From Gammaproteobacteria bacterium (GTDB taxonomy: Bacteria > Pseudomonadota > Gammaproteobacteria > Pseudomonadales > Halieaceae), in the NCBI GenBank assembly GCA_030428835.1, contig JAUIEP010000008.1, forward strand, positions 1 through 64,000: DNA of 64,000 bases. The letters run 5' to 3'. Below are positions 41,975 to 50,270 of this stretch, one piece after another. Position numbers and translations under genes: made by a program. Below the pieces are notes generated by a model. That model searched no databases. It had not been told where the DNA came from and saw only the letters and a program-made list of their open reading frames with translations. Position 1 is the first letter of the stretch, and every line of letters starts with the position of its first letter.

Positions 41975-43551
41975 AGACAGTTGAGACAGACGTGGTGATC
42001 GTGGGTGCGGGTCCCGTGGGCCTGCTGCTGGCGCACATTCTCGGCCACGGCGGGGTACGCGTGCTGGTGCTGGAGCGCGACGCCGCCCTGTCGGACGAGC
42101 CCCGGGCCGTGGGTCTCGACCCCGAGTCGCTGCGCTCATTCCAGGGCCTCGACCTGATGCCCGTACTGGAGAAGGACCTGTTGCACGGGCTGACAGGCGA
42201 GTACTACAACGGCGACGGCGAGCTGCTGTTCGCGATCACCGATGACCAGAAGGGACCGCTCGGTTATACGCAACTCGCCGGTTTCAACCAGCCTGCGCTG
42301 GTGCGCACGCTGGCCGATGAACTGGGGCGCTACGACGAGGTGGCGCTGCGGTACCAACACACGCTGACGGCCTTCGAGGATACGGGCTCGCGCGTCGTTG
42401 CGACCGTGACGACCCCGACCGGCGAGGACGAGCGCATCGAGGCGCGCTACCTGGTGGGTTGCGACGGCGGTCGCTCCACCGTGCGCCAGCAACTGGGGAT
42501 CAGGATGACCGGTGTGTCGAATCCCCAGCCCTGGCTGGTCATCGACACGGTGGAGGACGAGTGGGACGGGCTGCGCAAGTACCGTTTCTTCTGTGACCCC
42601 AAGCGCCCGGGCATGTTCGTGCAGACGCCGCACAACAATCGCCGCTGGGAGTGGATGCTGCTGCCCGGCGACAACCGCGAGGACTTCCTGAAGGACGAGA
42701 CCATCGAGGCGCTGCTGTCACCGCACATCGACGTCAGCAAAATCGACATCTACCGGCGCCGGGTCTACGACTTTCACGCGATCATCGCGGATCGTTTCCA
42801 GCGTGGCCGCGTCTTCCTCGCTGGGGACGCCGCGCATATGACGCCGCCGTTCGCGGGGCAGGGCCTCAACAGCGGCATCCGCGATGCCACCAACCTCGGC
42901 TGGAAGCTGTGCGCGGTCATCCGGCGCGGTGTGCCCGCGGCGCTGCTCGACACGTACGAACAGGAGCGCTGGCAACACGCGAAGCAGCTCATCGACGTGG
43001 CCGTCAACCTGGGTAACCAGATCCAGCCGATCGACCCCGAGGCCGCCGCCGCGCGCGACGCCGGGTTTGCCGAGCTCCAGCGCGACGAGGCGGCCATGGA
43101 CGAGTTTACCGGCGGCCTGTTCAAGGCACTGCTCGACCGTTATTTCCTGGAGGGCTTCGCGGTGGGTATCGGCGAACAGTACCTGGCCGGCCGCATGATC
43201 AGCCAGCCCGAGGTGACCAATCGGTCCGGGCAGACGCGCCTGCTCGACGACGAGGTCGGCGGCGGCTTCACCCTGCTCGGCTACAACTGCGACCCCGCCG
43301 GGGCGATCCCCGCAGCGGTCCTGGCACCCCTGCGCGAGTGGGGCGTGCGTGTTGTGTCCGTGCGTGACGACGGCGCCGACGGCGACCTTGCCATGGCGCC
43401 GGGCAGTCACCTGGCGGAGCTGTTCGCCGCGGGAGACGCCGATAGGGTGCTGCTGCGTCCGGACCACTTCTGCATGGCGGCGTTCAGCGCCGACACTGCC
43501 GGCCAGACGCTCGCAGAGGCGGCGGGCATGCTCGGCATCCAGGCGCGTTGA
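41971..43551 (+). CDS. FAD-dependent aromatic hydroxylase, MhpA-like
   Basis: 526 residues. FAD motif VVIVGAGPVGLLLAHILG at the N-terminus, DG motif VGCDGGRSTVRQQLG in the middle and GD motif GRVFLAGDAAHMTPPFAGQG with the following GLNSGIRDATNLGWKL. This is the class A flavoprotein monooxygenase family of MhpA (3-hydroxyphenylpropionate hydroxylase), which adds a second ring hydroxyl before extradiol cleavage. ATG overlaps the GST stop. With the dioxygenase and FAH genes it gives the core of a meta-cleavage route. Confidence 0.9.
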   Translation: MKTVETDVVIVGAGPVGLLLAHILGHGGVRVLVLERDAALSDEPRAVGLDPESLRSFQGLDLMPVLEKDLLHGLTGEYYNGDGELLFAITDDQKGPLGYTQLAGFNQPALVRTLADELGRYDEVALRYQHTLTAFEDTGSRVVATVTTPTGEDERIEARYLVGCDGGRSTVRQQLGIRMTGVSNPQPWLVIDTVEDEWDGLRKYRFFCDPKRPGMFVQTPHNNRRWEWMLLPGDNREDFLKDETIEALLSPHIDVSKIDIYRRRVYDFHAIIADRFQRGRVFLAGDAAHMTPPFAGQGLNSGIRDATNLGWKLCAVIRRGVPAALLDTYEQERWQHAKQLIDVAVNLGNQIQPIDPEAAAARDAGFAELQRDEAAMDEFTGGLFKALLDRYFLEGFAVGIGEQYLAGRMISQPEVTNRSGQTRLLDDEVGGGFTLLGYNCDPAGAIPAAVLAPLREWGVRVVSVRDDGADGDLAMAPGSHLAELFAAGDADRVLLRPDHFCMAAFSADTAGQTLAEAAGMLGIQAR

Positions 43552-43676
43552 GGCAAAACGTACCGGTGATGAGTTACGTCAACCGGCAGGTACCGGCGGC
43601 GTTCTTTCGCAGGCCGCGGGGGAGAGCGAGGGTAAGCAAACCGTGCAACTGGTAGATCGTGATGGAGGTGAGTGAA

Positions 43677-44489
43677 ATGGTCGTATTGGTAGCGGGAGCA
43701 AGTGGCGGGCTCGGCAGCGTCCTGGCGCGCATGCTGCGGGAGCAGGGTGCGACGGTGTACGGCACGTGCCGCAATCCCGCGGCGCTCGAAGGGGAGTATC
43801 CTTTCCCCTTCCTCGCCATGGATATCACCGACGATGACTCCGTCGCCGCAGCGCTCGCAGTAGTGCTGGAGAGGGAGGGCAGGATCGACGCGGCGGTGAA
43901 TTGCGTGAACGAGATGTTCATCGGTTCCGTCGCGGAGACCAGCATGCCGGAGGTGATCGGCCTCTACGACACCAATGTATTCGGCGCGATGCGCCTGTGC
44001 CGCCAGTTGGCGCCCATCATGCGGGAGCAGGAGGGCGGCGGCACGATCGTTATCATGAGTTCCCTGGGCGGCATCCTCGCCGTGCCGTACATGAGCAGCT
44101 ATACCTCCGCGAAGTTCGCGCTGGAGGCGTTCGCCGAGGCGTTCCGCCACGAGGTGAGGAACGACAATGTCCGGGTGAGTATCATGCAACCCGTGGCGAT
44201 GCACATGGAGCGCGGCGACACCGGTTCGCACCTGCGCCTGGTGGACGGCGTGCGGGAGGGTTCGCTGAGTCACCGTATGCTGCGGCAGATGGCGAAGGAT
44301 ACCGCCGCGAGCAAACTGACGCCGCAGATGGTGGCGCAGCGGATAATCGGGATAATACAGTCCGGCGAGGCACCGCTGCGGGTGCCGCTGGACAGGGCCA
44401 GGGTACTGGGCAAGCTCAAGCGTTTCGCGCCCCAGGCTGTGCTGGACAAGATGGTGCGGGGTCTCGTCGGCCTGGACAGGGCAAGTTGA
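43677..44489 (+). CDS. Short-chain dehydrogenase/reductase
   Basis: 270 residues from ATG 43677, with GGAGGTGAG upstream. NAD(P) motif VAGASGGLGSVLAR, NCVNE in place of NNAG, and active-site Ser-Tyr-Lys in IMSSLGG and SSYTSAK. C-terminal residues LGKLKRFAPQAVLDKMVRGL. It probably oxidises or reduces a hydroxy intermediate of the ring-cleavage pathway. 125 bp separate it from the hydroxylase, without an obvious gene, and the cytochrome gene follows after 10 bp. Confidence 0.87.
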   Translation: MVVLVAGASGGLGSVLARMLREQGATVYGTCRNPAALEGEYPFPFLAMDITDDDSVAAALAVVLEREGRIDAAVNCVNEMFIGSVAETSMPEVIGLYDTNVFGAMRLCRQLAPIMREQEGGGTIVIMSSLGGILAVPYMSSYTSAKFALEAFAEAFRHEVRNDNVRVSIMQPVAMHMERGDTGSHLRLVDGVREGSLSHRMLRQMAKDTAASKLTPQMVAQRIIGIIQSGEAPLRVPLDRARVLGKLKRFAPQAVLDKMVRGLVGLDRAS

Positions 44490-44499
44490 GGAAAGAGCG

Positions 44500-45066
44500 A
44501 TGGCGGCACGACTGGGCTACGGCAGGTTCGACAAGTTCATTCACTGGCTGATGGCGATCAACATCATGCTGACGCTGGTCTTCGCGAAAGGCATGGCGTC
44601 ATTGCCGGACGACGAGCGCGTGCTGGAGTATGGCGACCACGGCGCTTCCGTGACGACCATCGCCATCTGTCTCGTCATCCGCATACTGTGGCGCTGGTAC
44701 CAGGGCTTTCCGCAGCTCCCGCCCAGCATGACCGATGCCGCGCGCTCAGCGGCGCGCATCGCGCACTACGCGCTCTACGGCGTGCTCGCGCTGCAGGTCG
44801 GCGTCGGCGTCTTCCTCGCGTCCACCACCGAGTTGGAGTTTGTCGCCTCTGTCTACAACATCAACTACACCGCTTTCGGCCTGGCACCGCAGAGCGCACA
44901 CGACCTGCTGCTCGATTTCCATATCGCGTTGTACTGGACGATCATCGCGCTGCTCGTGTTACACGTTGCAGCCGCCCTCAAACACCACTTCGTGGACGGC
45001 GACGAGGTGCTGCTGCGCATGCTGCCCTTCTCGGGGCGCGGCGTGAACGGCAGGGTGACCCGGTGA
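44500..45066 (+). CDS. Cytochrome b561-type di-haem membrane protein
   Basis: 188 residues with four predicted transmembrane helices. Haem-ligand His residues in the family are expected in FDKFIHWLMAIN, HYALYGVLALQVG, LDFHIALYW and LLVLHVAAALKHHF. It belongs to the bacterial b561 (CybB/YodB) group that moves electrons between quinol and periplasmic acceptors. A link to the oxygen-dependent enzymes of this operon is possible. GAGGAAAGAGCG precedes its ATG. Next gene lies 100 bp on. Confidence 0.85.
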   Translation: MAARLGYGRFDKFIHWLMAINIMLTLVFAKGMASLPDDERVLEYGDHGASVTTIAICLVIRILWRWYQGFPQLPPSMTDAARSAARIAHYALYGVLALQVGVGVFLASTTELEFVASVYNINYTAFGLAPQSAHDLLLDFHIALYWTIIALLVLHVAAALKHHFVDGDEVLLRMLPFSGRGVNGRVTR

Positions 45067-45166
45067 ATGCCCTGCCGTACACTCTGAATGACGACGACGC
45101 CAAAATGTCGATAAGCGCCGGGCAAACGGAATATTCCGACCGCTTGCCCCGGCGGCGGGAGGAATG

Positions 45167-46207
45167 ATGCTGCGGGTATTGCTCGCCTTGTTACTGGTAC
45201 TGGTTTTCGCGGCGGCCGCGACGTCCTGGATTTTCACCCGCCCCGTGGTCGAGCCGCAGTACGCCGGCCCCGACGCGGAGGTGCTGCAGGTGGCGCCGCT
45301 GCAGGAGGCGATCACGCTGGCGCGGACGCTCGATGGGGAGATGCTGCTGGTGGTCGCCGCGGACCGCGCCGGGGTGCAGGCCATCGCGCTGGGCGAACCC
45401 GGCAAGTATGCCATCGCCGCCTATCGCGCGCTCGGGCCGACACCGCTGCGCCTGCTTGCCGCCACGGGCACCACGGCCTCCTATCGCTGGGACGCACTGG
45501 GCATGCCCATCGAGGGCCTGCCGCGGAACATCGCGGCGGGCACGAACTACCGCGACCACGCCGAGGAAGTCGGCCACGAGGGTGAGCCTTTCCTGTTCCC
45601 GAAACTGAGCGTGCCGACTGCCTGGAACGCAGCCGTCCAGGCGCGAGGACGACTGGACTACGAGGTGGAGCTGTGCGCTGTGACGCTAGCGGAACACCGC
45701 GCGGACAGCCCGGCACCGCTGGGCTACCTGCTCTGCGGCGACTACACGGACCGCCTGCAACTCGTGCGCGAGATCGACCTGGGCGGCCCCATGGGCCTGA
45801 CCGGCTTCACGGATGCCAAGGGCGGCGCGGGCCGCCTGCCTGTCGGCCCGCTGCTGGTCATCCCCGAGGACCCGGACTTTTACCGCAAGATCGAGTTGCG
45901 CCTGTACAAGAACGATACGCTGCGCCAGCGCTCGGGGGCGGATCTCATGATCTGGACGCCGCAGGAACTGCTCACCCGCGCACTGGCCGACTGCGAGCCG
46001 CGGTACGCATCGCTCGAGGGCATGCAGCGCGTGACGGACTGCGCGAGCATACCCGCGGGAACGCTGCTGTTGACCGGGACACCGGGGGGCGTGCAGTTCC
46101 ATGTCGCCACCATCTGGAACCCCTGGGCTTACCTCACGCGGGGCGACGTCGTGACGAGCTTCGCCACCTACCTCGGCTACATGGAAAACCCCATCGTCGT
46201 GAACTGA
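45167..46207 (+). CDS. FAH-family protein with N-terminal membrane anchor
   Basis: 346 residues from ATG 45167; ATG 45164 is adjacent but too close to the GGAGGA ribosome site. Residues 1-22 are a hydrophobic anchor (LRVLLALLLVLVFAAAATSW) that ordinary FAH proteins lack. The C-terminal domain has GTNYRDHAEEVGHEGEP, DYEVELCAVT and TGTPGGVQF, which are FAH-fold motifs including the metal-binding Glu residues. It may act on the product of the ring dioxygenase at the membrane surface, or in the periplasm. Confidence 0.82.
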   Translation: MLRVLLALLLVLVFAAAATSWIFTRPVVEPQYAGPDAEVLQVAPLQEAITLARTLDGEMLLVVAADRAGVQAIALGEPGKYAIAAYRALGPTPLRLLAATGTTASYRWDALGMPIEGLPRNIAAGTNYRDHAEEVGHEGEPFLFPKLSVPTAWNAAVQARGRLDYEVELCAVTLAEHRADSPAPLGYLLCGDYTDRLQLVREIDLGGPMGLTGFTDAKGGAGRLPVGPLLVIPEDPDFYRKIELRLYKNDTLRQRSGADLMIWTPQELLTRALADCEPRYASLEGMQRVTDCASIPAGTLLLTGTPGGVQFHVATIWNPWAYLTRGDVVTSFATYLGYMENPIVVN

Positions 46208-46260
46208 CGCGGGGACACTGTCGTATGACCGGTTGATAGCCGTGTGTGCTGGTTGAGGAG

Positions 46261-47037
46261 ATGACCGTGCGGATTTCCAGAGCGTTGCTTGTGGTCCTGT
46301 TGCCGGTGCTGGCCGCCGTGAATGTGGCGGGTGCATCCCCGGCGGGACAGTATGCCGCCGCGCTCGGGGACTGGGCGGCGGTGCTCGAGCAGTACGTGGA
46401 CGAGAAAGGCAGGGTGAACTTCGCCGCGCTGGCCGAAGACCCCGCTCCGCTGGAGCGCTACGTGGCAGCGGTGGCCGACTACGGACCCGCGAGCGCGCCG
46501 GCGGACTTCGTCGACCCGGCCGCGGTGCTGGCCTACCACATCAACACCTACAACGCGCTGGCCATGTACGGCGTTATCGACCGCGGCATCCCGGAGGGCT
46601 TCCTGAACTTCTTCCAGCGCGCGTCATTCTTCCGCCTGCGCGATGTCGTGATCGACGGCGATGAGACCAGCCTGCACGCCTATGAAAACAAGGTCATACG
46701 ACCCCTGGGCGACCCGCGCGTGCACTTCGCGCTCAACTGCATGGTGAAAGACTGCCCGCGCTTGCCCCGGCGCCCCTTTGTCGCCGCGACGCTCGACGAG
46801 GACCTGGAGAGCGCGACCCGCGAGTTCTTCAGCCATCCCCGGAAACTGGCGATCGATCATGCCAGCGAGACGATCCGGGTGTCGGCGATACTGGATTTCT
46901 ACACCGGGGACTTCGCGGCCTCGGGAGAGGCGGCGGACCTGCCGGCCTACATCAACCGCTACGTCGATGAACCGCTCCCCGCCGGTTACCGGGTGACGTT
47001 TTTCGACTACGACTGGCGCATCAACGCGCAGCCGTAG
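46261..47037 (+). CDS. Exported DUF547 protein
   Basis: 258 residues from ATG 46261; a GTG at 46267 would place the ribosome site (GAGGAG) better. Signal peptide ends VNVAGASPA. DUF547 motifs: WAAVLEQYVDEKGRVNFAAL, VLAYHINTYNALAMYGVIDRG, and DPRVHFALNCMVKDCPRL. The NTYNAL and HFALNC segments are diagnostic. Function unknown; DUF547 proteins are exported and often accompany lipid or aromatic catabolic loci. It is the last gene of the cluster in this direction. Confidence 0.82.
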   Translation: MTVRISRALLVVLLPVLAAVNVAGASPAGQYAAALGDWAAVLEQYVDEKGRVNFAALAEDPAPLERYVAAVADYGPASAPADFVDPAAVLAYHINTYNALAMYGVIDRGIPEGFLNFFQRASFFRLRDVVIDGDETSLHAYENKVIRPLGDPRVHFALNCMVKDCPRLPRRPFVAATLDEDLESATREFFSHPRKLAIDHASETIRVSAILDFYTGDFAASGEAADLPAYINRYVDEPLPAGYRVTFFDYDWRINAQP

Positions 47038-47107
47038 CGCGCGGACGAATCACCCGGCCCGGTTGCGGGCGGTGCGCCGGGCGCGAACCCGGCGTGGCGA
47101 CCCGGTC

Positions 47108-47560
47108 TCAGCCGACCTCGGAGGTGCAGTTCGGGCAGCGCGTGGCCTTGATGGGAATCTCCGAACAGCAGAAGCCGCACTCTTTGGTCGTGGGCTCCGC
47201 CGCCGGTTCCTCTTCCTCTTTCTTCAGCTTGTTCATGCCGCGGACCAGCAGGAACACGGCGAAGGCGACAATCAGGAAGCTCACCACGTTGTTCATGAAG
47301 GTGCCGTAGCTGATCGTCACCGCGCCCGCGTTCTGGGCGGCCGCCAGCGTCGCGTAGGGCCCCGCTACTTCGGCGCCCTCCTTGAGGGTGATGAAGAGGT
47401 TGGTGAAGTCCACGCCGCCGAGCAACAGGCCCAGCGGCGGCATGAGCACGTCATTGACCAGGCTCTTGGCGATCGTGCCGAAGGCACCGCCGATGATGAT
47501 GCCCACCGCCATGTCCACGACGTTGCCGCGCATGGCGAATTCCTTGAAGTCCTTCAGCAT
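47108..47560 (-). CDS. mscL: Large-conductance mechanosensitive channel with zinc-ribbon tail
   Basis: 150 residues. MscL hallmarks: [20 protein letters not shown] at the N-terminus, [20 protein letters not shown] in TM1, and [20 protein letters not shown] in TM2. The channel releases solutes during hypo-osmotic shock. After a Glu/Ala-rich hinge ([11 protein letters not shown]), the C-terminus has two CxxC pairs (CGFCCSEIP and RCPNCTSE), forming a likely zinc ribbon instead of the usual helical bundle. It is downstream of the MscS-like gene in the same direction. Confidence 0.93.
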   Translation of the reverse strand: MLKDFKEFAMRGNVVDMAVGIIIGGAFGTIAKSLVNDVLMPPLGLLLGGVDFTNLFITLKEGAEVAGPYATLAAAQNAGAVTISYGTFMNNVVSFLIVAFAVFLLVRGMNKLKKEEEEPAAEPTTKECGFCCSEIPIKATRCPNCTSEVG

Positions 47561-47679
47561 GGAGAATCTCCTTGTGGCTGCTTGTAATAGGCGCTGTGGG
47601 TGGGTGACCCACGGTCATCATACGATTGCCGCCAGCGACAGGCCAGCAGTACGTAACGCGTTTCCCCGTTCGAGTCACT

Positions 47680-47701
47680 AAAGTTTGCTGGCGCAAACTT
47701 T
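47680..47701. terminator. Hairpin after the MscS-like gene
   Basis: AAAGTTTGC-TGGC-GCAAACTTT, a perfect 9-bp stem with a 4-base loop, 16 bp beyond the stop of the MscS-like gene. On the plus strand it is followed by a short T run, on the minus strand by TAGTG, so intrinsic termination in the minus direction is only moderately supported. Confidence 0.4.
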
Positions 47702-47716
47702 TACAGGTCGTTGCCG

Positions 47717-48724
47717 TCAGTCCGATTGTTTTTCCAGTTCCCGGAGCCTGGCTTCGATGACCTCCAGTTCGCTGCCCAAACCTTCCAGTGCGGGGTCCTG
47801 TGCGTTCGCGGCCTTGAGCTGCTGGATCCTTTCGCGCAGTTCGTTGCCGCCGGACTCGAGCCGCGCGATCTCGGTGGCCTTGTCGAAGACGATGTCCTCG
47901 GCGATTACCCTGTTCTCGTCCGGCGCCGCCTCGCTCGCGGGCGGAATGATCTTCTGCGCCGCGTCGTGGTTGATATGGCGGGTAACGGAGGGCGATACGA
48001 TCTCGATGGCCGCGCCGTGCAGCTTGAGCAGCAGGTGGTGATGAAGGTCCGAGCGGGCGGTCAGGATGGACTCGAGGTCGGTCAGCAGGCCGCAAACGCG
48101 GTAGCTGACCGCGTAGTCGCCCAGCGTGACGATGTGTACGTACGGGTCGGAAAGGCCGGCGTCCGCCGCCGCCTCCAGCATGAGCGGTTCTGCCAGCGAG
48201 TAGTTGATGTCATAACCCAGGGACAGCGTCGTGGAGACGATCACGCCGGAACTGCGCGCCACCGTGACCGGCTGGTTGATGAAGGTCGCGTTAGGGATAG
48301 CGATCAACTCGCGGTGCTCGGTTTGTATCTCTGTATCGAACATGCCCCGCGCGGACACCTTGCCGAACAGTTCCCCGACCTTGATGAAGTCGCCCACCTT
48401 GAACGGCCGGGTCACCCGCAACATGATGGCGGCCATGAAGTTGGTGACGAAGGAGGTGGACGACAGCGCGATGGCGGCGGACAACGCGATGCCCAGCAGT
48501 CCGAGCACCTGGTCCCGGGTGGAGTCCGCGATCGGCGCGGCGATAATCACCAGCACGAAGGACACGATCGTCATCGCCAGCAGCAGGATCTGGCGGGGCA
48601 GCCTCGCCTCGCTGCCGAGATCGGTGTGGCGCGCCAGCAGCAGGATGTGCGCGGCCGCCAGGACCGAACCGCAAACCGCCAGGACAACGAGCAGCGGGAT
48701 GTAGGCAACGAGGGTGGCTGTCAT
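47717..48724 (-). CDS. MscS-type mechanosensitive ion channel
   Basis: 335 residues from ATG 48724. Three or more N-terminal hydrophobic segments are followed by the pore-lining TM3 (GLLGIALSAAIALSSTSFVTNFMAAI, read in part) and the beta domain VTRPFKVGDFIKVGELFGKVSARGMFDTEI, which is diagnostic. IPNATFINQPV follows, as in the MscS cytoplasmic domain. The C-terminal ~60 residues form a charged, probably coiled-coil extension (ENRVIAEDIVFDKATEIARL). Its place beside mscL gives a pair of osmotic safety valves. Confidence 0.87.
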   Translation of the reverse strand: MTATLVAYIPLLVVLAVCGSVLAAAHILLLARHTDLGSEARLPRQILLLAMTIVSFVLVIIAAPIADSTRDQVLGLLGIALSAAIALSSTSFVTNFMAAIMLRVTRPFKVGDFIKVGELFGKVSARGMFDTEIQTEHRELIAIPNATFINQPVTVARSSGVIVSTTLSLGYDINYSLAEPLMLEAAADAGLSDPYVHIVTLGDYAVSYRVCGLLTDLESILTARSDLHHHLLLKLHGAAIEIVSPSVTRHINHDAAQKIIPPASEAAPDENRVIAEDIVFDKATEIARLESGGNELRERIQQLKAANAQDPALEGLGSELEVIEARLRELEKQSD

Positions 48725-48929
48725 TCGGATCCAGGCGTGACGAGTGCCGGGTGGGCGCCCGGCCGAAGCAGTCTGCAGTATAGGTGGGAAGCGCGGGTGG
48801 CGGAACCCCGCGCCCGCCGCAGATGCAGCCAATCCGGCTCGATTCGACAATCGCTTGCGCCAGCGCAAGGTGAGCCGGGATTGCGCACGCTAGGATGACC
48901 ATTTTTGGGCACGTTATGAGGACGCCTGC

Positions 48930-49202
48930 ATGAGCCTGGTGGATTTACTGAAGCAGAAGATAGAGAAGCAGTTGGCGGCCTACGACGAGCAGTTGGAGGC
49001 GGCCCAGGCGCGCGCCCGGGCGGACAAGGCCAGGGCGGAGTCCGACGTGGCGGATGCGGAGCTCCAGGAACAACTGCTTGTCGAGGTCAATGAACTGAAG
49101 GACAAATTGGCCGAGGGCAGGGAGTACCTGAAAGAACTTGCAGACGCCGGTGAAAGCAGGGCCGAGGAACTCAAGGCCAGGGTCGCGCGCTTCCTCGACT
49201 GA
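48930..49202 (+). CDS. Small coiled-coil protein of unknown function
   Basis: 90 residues, almost wholly charged and helical: LLKQKIEKQLAAYDEQLEAA, then Ala/Arg/Glu heptads to the end. It probably forms a coiled coil. No signal peptide or family. AT end GAGGACGCCTGC precedes ATG 48930. It is divergent from the MscS-like gene, so any functional link is only positional. Confidence 0.65.
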   Translation: MSLVDLLKQKIEKQLAAYDEQLEAAQARARADKARAESDVADAELQEQLLVEVNELKDKLAEGREYLKELADAGESRAEELKARVARFLD

Positions 49203-49256
49203 GGTCCCGCCTTGACCGTCTGTCGCGGCCCTGCGGTACCCCGTGGCAGGTGCCGG

Positions 49257-50093
49257 TCAGGCGGTAGTGCCTCGCGCCGCGGCGGGAGGGGGCGCTTCAA
49301 GCGGGGCCAGCAACAGGCGATCAACCCGGCTGTCGGCCGGCTGTCGGTGGTACTCCAGTCCCAGTTCCATGTCTTCCTGCTCGGCGTAGGGCCGATGACT
49401 CGCCGTGCGGAACAGGTAGTCGAACCACGGCACGATGCCGCCGTAGTTGCTGTCAGTGTAGCGCCGCTCGCTGGCGTGATGCAGCCGGTGGAAGTCCGGC
49501 GTGACGATGAGCTTGCACAACCCGCGTTCGAGCCACTCGGGTATGCGCAGGTTGCTGTGCGCGAACACGGTCAATGCGATGTTGATGCCCTGGTAGGCGA
49601 CCGCCGCGGGCGCGGCAATGCCGAGCAGCAGGATCAAGGGAGTGACCACGGGCATGAACACGAGTGGCTCGAGCGGATGGTGGCGGTAGCTGGTGCTGAC
49701 GTCGAGGTCCACGTCGCTGTGATGGACCTGGTGCACGCGCCACAGCAGCGGGTAGCGGTGGAACAGCCTGTGCGTGACGTAGGAAAAAAACTGGGATACC
49801 AGGAGCAGCGACGCGAGCGGCAGCCAGAACCAATCCGGGTGTTCCGCGAACAGACCGACCCCGTTCTGCGCGGCCCACGTACCGGCGGTGAAATAGACCG
49901 CGATGCTGATAAGGTGGGACAGCACCCAGGTGATGGCCGCGAGACTGAAGTTGTTGCCCCAGCGCCAGCCGAGTCCCGCCGAGAGCCGGCGGCGCGGGGC
50001 GAGCAGTTCCGCCGCGATCGCCACGATGAAGACCACGGTTACGATGATACCGGGCCACACCGCTCCCTGTACGAAGGCCTCGGCCCAGTTCAC
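49257..50093 (-). CDS. Sterol desaturase/fatty acid hydroxylase-family membrane protein
   Basis: 278 residues with four to five hydrophobic segments. The three histidine boxes of the family are present: HRLFHRYP, HQVHHSDVD with HHPLE, and HRLHHASERR, which coordinate a di-iron centre. Members hydroxylate or desaturate sterols, fatty acids or carotenoids with O2. Convergent with the coiled-coil gene. The substrate is not indicated by neighbours. Confidence 0.88.
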   Translation of the reverse strand: MNWAEAFVQGAVWPGIIVTVVFIVAIAAELLAPRRRLSAGLGWRWGNNFSLAAITWVLSHLISIAVYFTAGTWAAQNGVGLFAEHPDWFWLPLASLLLVSQFFSYVTHRLFHRYPLLWRVHQVHHSDVDLDVSTSYRHHPLEPLVFMPVVTPLILLLGIAAPAAVAYQGINIALTVFAHSNLRIPEWLERGLCKLIVTPDFHRLHHASERRYTDSNYGGIVPWFDYLFRTASHRPYAEQEDMELGLEYHRQPADSRVDRLLLAPLEAPPPAAARGTTA

Positions 50094-50270
50094 GGTGCGT
50101 GCGCTCGCTTGATCGACCTGTGGATGTGCGTAATCATGCTGGTTGTCTTAGCAATGCCCGCTTGCGGGTGGCTCGATTCTAGTACCCGTGCGCCGTTCGC
50201 CACAAGGCGGGGGAGGGTGCGCCGGGGGCGTGGCGCCCGGATGCCCGGACGCGCAAAGGAGCATGAACCC

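Noticed and set aside
45063-45167. Possible 34-residue gene starting GTG at 45063, overlapping the cytochrome stop
   Set aside because: No ribosome site, no recognisable domain, and its end overlaps the next start; the overlap alone is weak evidence.
46246-46266. Longer start of the DUF547 protein at GTG 46246
   Set aside because: No ribosome site precedes it, and the added residues come before a complete signal peptide.
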